A stretch of DNA of 64,000 bases, from positions 519,591-583,590 of the forward strand of contig JBJMGT010000015.1 in the NCBI GenBank assembly GCA_045807745.1. Reading direction: 5' to 3'. The position numbers and the translations under genes are program-made. The notes below the pieces were generated by a model that was not told where the DNA came from, ran no database searches, and saw only the letters and a list, made by a program, of their open reading frames with translations. Positions 59,998 to 64,000 of the stretch are shown piece by piece (position 1 is the first letter of the stretch; each line of letters starts with the position of its first letter). Origin of the DNA: QHXQ01 sp045807745 (GTDB lineage Bacteria > Acidobacteriota > Blastocatellia > Pyrinomonadales > Pyrinomonadaceae).

Positions 59998-61908
59998 TCA
60001 ACTGCCGGCGATGAACGGCCGCGACTGGACGATATAGACTTGATTGGCACGGACGACCCACTCGATGTCCTGCTCGCGCCCGCCAAAGACGCGCTTGATG
60101 AGGGCCGCGGCCTGCGCCAGCCGGCGCACCATCTCGTCGTTGAGCACAAGGCGCTCGCCCGTGATCGGCACTTCTTTGACGCCGCCCTGCTCGTCAAAGG
60201 TGAGCAGACTATCTTCCGCCGAGCGCGTCAACACGCGCACCGCCTGTGCGCGCGGGCTGTAGATAATCTGCTCGGCGATCTTTTTGCCTTCGACCACCTT
60301 GATCCCTAAGCCCTTCTTGGCGCTGATGTAGATCGCGCCGCGATTCTCCGTGTCGTAAGGGTCGGTCGTGATCATCACGCCCGCGCTGTCGGCGTTGATG
60401 CCTTCCTGTATGAGCACGCCCATATAGACCTTCGCATGGTCGATGCCAGCGCGCTCGCGCGCCTCGTAGGCTTCAAAATTCCAGAGCGACGCCCAGACGG
60501 TCTTGATCGCTTCGATCAACTCCTTGTCGCCTTTGACGTTCGGCACGGTCGTGTACAGTCCCGCGCCGTTGAAGTTCGGCAAGTCCTCAGAGTTGGAAGA
60601 ACTACGCACAAACAACCCCTTACCAGCAAACTCCGCGTGTGCGCGCTTGAGCACTTCCGCCTGCAATGCTTCACTCACTTTGCCATTCTGCAAAGCGGCC
60701 CGCATCTTCGTCAGATACTCGCGGCGGTAAGCCGGGTCGTGCACGAACTTCTGATCGTTCAGCATCGTGTAGATGCTCGTGTCGAAACCATTCTCTTTGA
60801 TGAACTGGTCGTAATAGTGCAGCGGGATGGTGAAGCCTGCGGGCACGACTATGTCGCGCAGACGCGCGCGCGCGACCTCGCCCAAGTTCGCGGACTTAGA
60901 GCCGTAAATATCAGCCATGCGCGCGGTCTGTTCGTTCAACGAGGCAAGGCGCGCTACGTCCAGATTGGCGCGGGGTTGCATCAGATCGTGTCGTTCGTAG
61001 AGTCGTTGCTGATACTCTTTGAGCTGATCCAGATCGGCGCGTTTGATCTCGTAGTTGCCGGCCTTCGTCTCAAACGAGACCCACCAAGTGTCGTACTGCT
61101 TGAACAAGTCCTGCGCGTTTTTGATGTAAGCGTTCGGCACGCCCCAAGACTTAGCGAGCAGGTTGATATGCGAGAGCGGCGTCGAAGGCTTCGTCGTGAT
61201 GATGCCGGCGACGGGCGGCAGGTTCACGGGCACTTCATCGAGCACGAGGATTTCGTTAAAGCCGATCTCGACGTGCTCGTCGAGCTTCGGGATGATGTGG
61301 ATACGACCAAGACCGCGCGCGAGGTTGAGCGGCTGGTACTCCTGTTCTTTGGCGATGTCGCTCTGCGTGACGAGCGCCAACCCGGAGATGGTGGCGGCGG
61401 CCGCCTCCTGCCGCGAAGAGTTCGGCTTGAAGGCGACGGGCGCGAAGAACGTCTGCTTGATGACGCTCGCGGCCAGTTCGATCTGTTCGGCCGGAATCGT
61501 ATCGCCTTCCCAGAACTCGAAGGCGAAGCGTTTGATCGGCGTCTGGTAGGCGAGCGTGCCCATGATGAAGCGGCGGTTGGGCTTCAGATAGTTGTTCTCG
61601 AAAAACTCCTGCCCGCGTTCGAGCGAGAGATAAGTGCCGTTGACGAAATCTTTGTGGAAGCGATAACGCTGCGAGTTGACGTAATAGATTTTATTCTGAT
61701 CGCGGCGGTCGATGACGAACAGGACGTGCGGCAGCGCGTAACCCGTGTCGGTGTTGATGCGCGCGAGGCTGTCGAACTCCGCCTGCGAACGCAGCGCGGG
61801 CAAGCTGCGCGCCTTGCTCACAGTCTGATCGGCCCGTGCGCCAACGCCGGGTATCAGCGAGAGCATGAGGTGACAGATAAGCAAAGCCTTGTATGGTTGA
61901 TACTTCAT
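59998..61908 (-). CDS. Exported PEP-synthase-fold protein with glucan-water-dikinase domain order
   Basis: 636 residues. A Sec signal (ALLICHLMLSLIPGVGARA) is followed by a novel N-terminal part to about 200. Next is a swivelling phospho-His-like domain (PPVAGIITTKPSTPLSHINLL, His247), and then a C-terminal ATP-grasp domain of the PPDK/PEP synthase kind (GSKSANLGE at 336, VRSSSNSEDLPNFNGAG at about 434-450, DPYDTENRGAIYISAKKGLG, and VYIVQSRPF near the end). PEP synthases have the ATP domain first; the order seen here, His domain before ATP domain, is that of alpha-glucan water dikinases. No PEP/pyruvate barrel is present. An ATP-using enzyme outside the cytoplasm is odd, so either the signal is misread or ATP binding has another role. 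Confidence 0.8.
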   Translation of the reverse strand: MKYQPYKALLICHLMLSLIPGVGARADQTVSKARSLPALRSQAEFDSLARINTDTGYALPHVLFVIDRRDQNKIYYVNSQRYRFHKDFVNGTYLSLERGQEFFENNYLKPNRRFIMGTLAYQTPIKRFAFEFWEGDTIPAEQIELAASVIKQTFFAPVAFKPNSSRQEAAAATISGLALVTQSDIAKEQEYQPLNLARGLGRIHIIPKLDEHVEIGFNEILVLDEVPVNLPPVAGIITTKPSTPLSHINLLAKSWGVPNAYIKNAQDLFKQYDTWWVSFETKAGNYEIKRADLDQLKEYQQRLYERHDLMQPRANLDVARLASLNEQTARMADIYGSKSANLGEVARARLRDIVVPAGFTIPLHYYDQFIKENGFDTSIYTMLNDQKFVHDPAYRREYLTKMRAALQNGKVSEALQAEVLKRAHAEFAGKGLFVRSSSNSEDLPNFNGAGLYTTVPNVKGDKELIEAIKTVWASLWNFEAYEARERAGIDHAKVYMGVLIQEGINADSAGVMITTDPYDTENRGAIYISAKKGLGIKVVEGKKIAEQIIYSPRAQAVRVLTRSAEDSLLTFDEQGGVKEVPITGERLVLNDEMVRRLAQAAALIKRVFGGREQDIEWVVRANQVYIVQSRPFIAGS

Positions 61909-62121
61909 AAGCCTTCTCCAACTACTCGCGAACGAGATCGAACCGCGCCGGCTATTCTAACATCGCATTATTCAATCGTCGCATACCGAGCCGCCGATCA
62001 GCTTCATCATTGCTTCCCGACGTGGAAACGCCGGGCTAAAATTATGCGCCGCGCTGCGGCGGACATTTGCGCCAGTTTTAATTAACCTTACGCGCCCTGC
62101 GCGCCGCCCGTCAACGAGGGT

Positions 62122-62760
62122 ATGATGCCGACACAAGCCGACGAATTTGCCCGCGCGCTCGTCTCGCACGCACAGCAATACGAAGCTCAACTTGCGCCCG
62201 ATGTAATCGCCCGGCTGACAGACTATTTCAAACTCGTCAGCGCGTGGAACACACGGCTACACCTCGTCGCGCCCTGCGCGCCCGCTGAGTTCGCCACACG
62301 GCACGTGCTCGAATCGCTTGTGGCCTTACGCTTTATACCGACGGGCGCACGTTTCATTGATGTCGGCACTGGGGCCGGGCTGCCGGCCCTGCCCTGTCTG
62401 CTCGCGCGCACTGATCTGCACGCGACGCTCGTCGAAGCGGCGACGAAGAAAGCCGTGTTCTTACGCGAGGCGCTTAGTCAACTTGGGCTGCGCGCGCGGG
62501 CCGAGGTGCGCGTTGAGAGATTTGAACAGATGACCGCGCCGGAGGCAGAGTTCGTGACGTGCCGCGCGCTCGAACGCTTCACGGAGATGTTGCCGCAGCT
62601 CGTTGCGTGGTCGCCGCCCGCGAGCACGCTGCTGCTGTTCGGCGGGCCGGCGCTGCGCGAAAGCATCAAGCAATTAACGTTGACATATGCCGCCATGCAG
62701 TTGCCGGCTTCGACTCAGCGATTTCTGTTCGCCATCGAGCGCATGAGTGTGGGTGAATGA
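62122..62760 (+). CDS. rsmG: 16S rRNA 7-methylguanosine methyltransferase RsmG
   Basis: 212 residues. It methylates G527 of 16S rRNA with SAM. Family marks: LVSAWNTRLHLVA early, the SAM loop FIDVGTGAGLPALPCLLAR, LVEAATKKAVFLREAL and VTCRALERF. Unusually it stands alone here, not next to mnmG/parA/parB. Confidence 0.93.
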   Translation: MMPTQADEFARALVSHAQQYEAQLAPDVIARLTDYFKLVSAWNTRLHLVAPCAPAEFATRHVLESLVALRFIPTGARFIDVGTGAGLPALPCLLARTDLHATLVEAATKKAVFLREALSQLGLRARAEVRVERFEQMTAPEAEFVTCRALERFTEMLPQLVAWSPPASTLLLFGGPALRESIKQLTLTYAAMQLPASTQRFLFAIERMSVGE

Positions 62761-62791
62761 CGACCGAGCGCCGAAGGCGCGAATGAATGGA

Positions 62792-62821
62792 GCCCACGGC
62801 TTCAGCGCTGAAGCCATGGGC
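62792..62821. repeat. REP-like palindrome
   Basis: GCCCACGGCTTCAGC directly followed by its near-perfect reverse complement (one mismatch), no loop. GCCCACGGCTTCAGC-type palindromes recall REP elements. It lies 31 bases after rsmG. Confidence 0.75.
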
Positions 62822-62843
62822 TAAAACATGGTGGGAACTTAGG

Positions 62844-62897
62844 AGCCCCGGCAGTAGCGAAAGGATTTTAAGTTGCTTCTTCGCCCTTGCCGGGGCT
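62844..62897. repeat. GC-rich hairpin, 10-bp stem
   Basis: AGCCCCGGCA (62844-62853) and TGCCGGGGCT (62888-62897), loop 34 bases. Possibly a terminator for rsmG, followed by a short TTTC. Confidence 0.6.
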
Positions 62898-62943
62898 TTC
62901 ACTCAAATTGATTTGAGTTCGGGCCATTACCTCTCTTTACGTT

Positions 62944-63174
62944 ATGAGTCTCAGAACCCTCAAAGTATCGAATCGCAACCTTGATAAAAATGGGGCCGAA
63001 GCTTTCTCAGTCTTTACAGAAGAGCCATTAAGGGAAGAGTTCACATTCTCTTCCGGCAAGCTTATGGCTGCGGCGATGCGTCGGGGACTATGGATGCGGG
63101 CGTTTGATAATGCTCGTTATGTTCCGAGCGTTTTTCGGCACTGGATGGAAAACTCGTTTACACAATCCGTCTAA
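62944..63174 (+). CDS. Small hypothetical protein
   Basis: 76 residues, no family recognised. The N-terminal part is polar, the C-terminal part basic/aromatic (MRRGLWMRAFDNARYV). No signal peptide and no convincing Shine-Dalgarno. It lies in an AT-richer stretch between REP-like hairpins and an insertion sequence, so it could be a remnant or chance frame. Confidence 0.3.
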   Translation: MSLRTLKVSNRNLDKNGAEAFSVFTEEPLREEFTFSSGKLMAAAMRRGLWMRAFDNARYVPSVFRHWMENSFTQSV

Positions 63175-63364
63175 TACCTTGCGTCGAATGAAGAATGAGC
63201 TAGTCGCTACGTCTTAATTCATAATAACCCCCCTTATTAAATGTCTTCTTATTGGGGAAGTATAAATCTTGAGGGGGCGCAGAACGCGCGATCTGGTGCA
63301 GAAGGTAAGGATGTCTCAGCCTTCTTAGGTAGTATTAACAGTCAAGACAATGAATTGTTATGTA

Positions 63365-63640
63365 TTAAGAATCGTCGGGGTCGTTGAGATGTTTTATATC
63401 AGCAATCAGTTGATTAGCCCAAGTACTAACTGATCCATAGTCACATTGTAGAACGACTTCCTTAGCACGCTCTAAAGATATACCAAGGCCATCTCGAAGA
63501 TATAGCATTTTCAAAGTGCTAGGTACTTCCAAGCGAGTAAGTTCTTTACAAACATCGATAGGACTAACAGAATTCTTTCGAGCTTCTAAGAGTAATTCTA
63601 GAATTTCTTTGGGAACTTGCTCAAATGAATAAGCGGGCAT
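63365..63640 (-). CDS. Small hypothetical protein, AT-rich
   Basis: 91 residues from the ATG at 63640, chosen for a GAGG 6 bases upstream. Helix-rich, acidic at both ends; no known domain recognised. Codon use is strikingly AT-rich compared with the rest of the window, which with the nearby insertion sequence suggests acquired DNA. Confidence 0.6.
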   Translation of the reverse strand: MPAYSFEQVPKEILELLLEARKNSVSPIDVCKELTRLEVPSTLKMLYLRDGLGISLERAKEVVLQCDYGSVSTWANQLIADIKHLNDPDDS

Positions 63641-63757
63641 AAAGGACCTCTCTTTCATTAGTAGTTATCTAACATTTATGGTCCTCACTAGCGCTTCGGT
63701 TTTGTGTCCTTCGACTATAACGGTTGTTTCCACAAAACCATTTTTTAATGAAATTCG

Positions 63758-63773
63758 CCGCAGCAAGCTGCGG
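63758..63773 (-). repeat. Subterminal hairpin of the IS200/IS605 element
   Basis: CCGCAGC-AA-GCTGCGG, a 7-bp perfect stem just after the tnpA stop (the gene is read leftward). IS200/IS605 ends carry such hairpins, which TnpA recognises. This should be the element's right end. Confidence 0.65.
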
Positions 63774-63777
63774 GGTA

Positions 63778-64000
63778 TCAGAAGAGGTTGAGTTGTTCCT
63801 TGTGTAGTTGTTCGTACTCCACCTCTGCCCCTTGATTTTGGATGTACTTCTTAATCACACTTTCATTGCCGTGCTGTCCAACCGTGCTGATGAAATATCC
63901 GGCCGTCCAGAACTGCCCGCCCCATAACTGTTTCTTGACTGCTGGACACGCGCGGAAGATTTCGCGCGCCGTGATGCTCTTAATGCGCTGCACGATCTTC
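63778..64000 (-). mobile_element. tnpA: IS200/IS605-family transposase TnpA, C-terminal part, runs off the window
   Basis: The frame is open to the window edge. The visible 74 residues are the family C-terminus: KSITAREIFRACPAV, LWGGQFWTAGYFISTVG and VIKKYIQNQG, where the Tyr is the expected nucleophile and the Gln helps bind metal. The HUH motif would lie outside the window. Single-strand Y1 transposase; relatives (RAYT) mobilise REP palindromes such as the one at 62792. Confidence 0.9.

Noticed and set aside
60436..62085. 549-residue plus-strand frame opposite the dikinase-like gene
   Set aside because: Shadow frame. The minus strand encodes signal peptide, phospho-His and ATP-grasp motifs in order.

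Overview
The window looks like a chromosomal piece of a high-GC, Gram-negative, free-living heterotroph. The best guess is an Acidobacteriota of the Blastocatellia type. The grounds are a mixture seen often in that group: a large Oar-like TonB-dependent receptor with a carboxypeptidase-regulatory domain, a very long sortilin/BNR-repeat exported protein, a cytoplasmic Ser/Thr kinase fused to a TolB-like domain and TPRs, a CHASE2 nucleotide cyclase, and subtilases with odd repeat tails. This is inference from gene content; there is no rRNA here to confirm it.

Layout. (1) Positions 3-1175 hold the 3' part of a CHASE2 adenylate/guanylate cyclase. (2) Positions 1192-2331 hold a two-gene cassette with lower GC, nested inside inverted repeats. 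Its first product resembles a ubiquitin-like beta-grasp protein. (3) Positions 2348-19003 (minus strand) form a central-carbon cluster running tkt, tal-pgi fusion, gnd, zwf, opcA, glk, pgl, rpiB, a GH63-type glucosidase and class III fructose-1,6-bisphosphatase. It covers glucose activation, the whole oxidative pentose phosphate branch with its G6PDH assembly factor, most of the non-oxidative branch and a gluconeogenic phosphatase. (4) Positions 19452-36139 are mixed genes: Ser/Thr kinase, LolA-like exported protein, ATP-grasp protein, DEDD exonuclease, CocE-type hydrolase, TPR-sigma54 activator, GNAT, subtilase with hexapeptide repeats, and a DUF4214 protein. (5) Positions 36208-45021 encode envelope proteins: the BNR protein, the TonB-dependent receptor and a sugar-binding lipoprotein. 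(6) Positions 45059-45568 hold a terminator, tRNA-Phe(GAA) with its promoter, and a candidate unannotated small RNA with a perfect consensus promoter. (7) Positions 45569-61908 (minus strand) run from an exported dikinase-like protein through a TPR lipoprotein, hisA, an SDR and the complete trp set (trpE, trpG, trpD, trpC, trpF, trpB, trpA) to recA and an amidohydrolase. Three non-biosynthetic genes sit among the trp genes: an ankyrin lipoprotein, a ClpX-zinc-finger-like protein and a receiver-GGDEF protein. (8) Positions 62122-64000 hold rsmG, REP-like hairpins, two small AT-rich genes and the end of an IS200/IS605 tnpA that leaves the window.

The most unusual genome-scale signal is a set of palindromes that fill the gaps between genes. 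Most are built of tandem words about 7 bases long, with different words at different sites but the same architecture. They lie between co-transcribed genes as well as between convergent ones, so they are not simply terminators. The strongest candidates for new biology are the small RNA near 45392-45530, the ubiquitin-like cassette at 1457-2136, the palindrome system, and the exported protein with the domain order of an alpha-glucan water dikinase (59998-61908).
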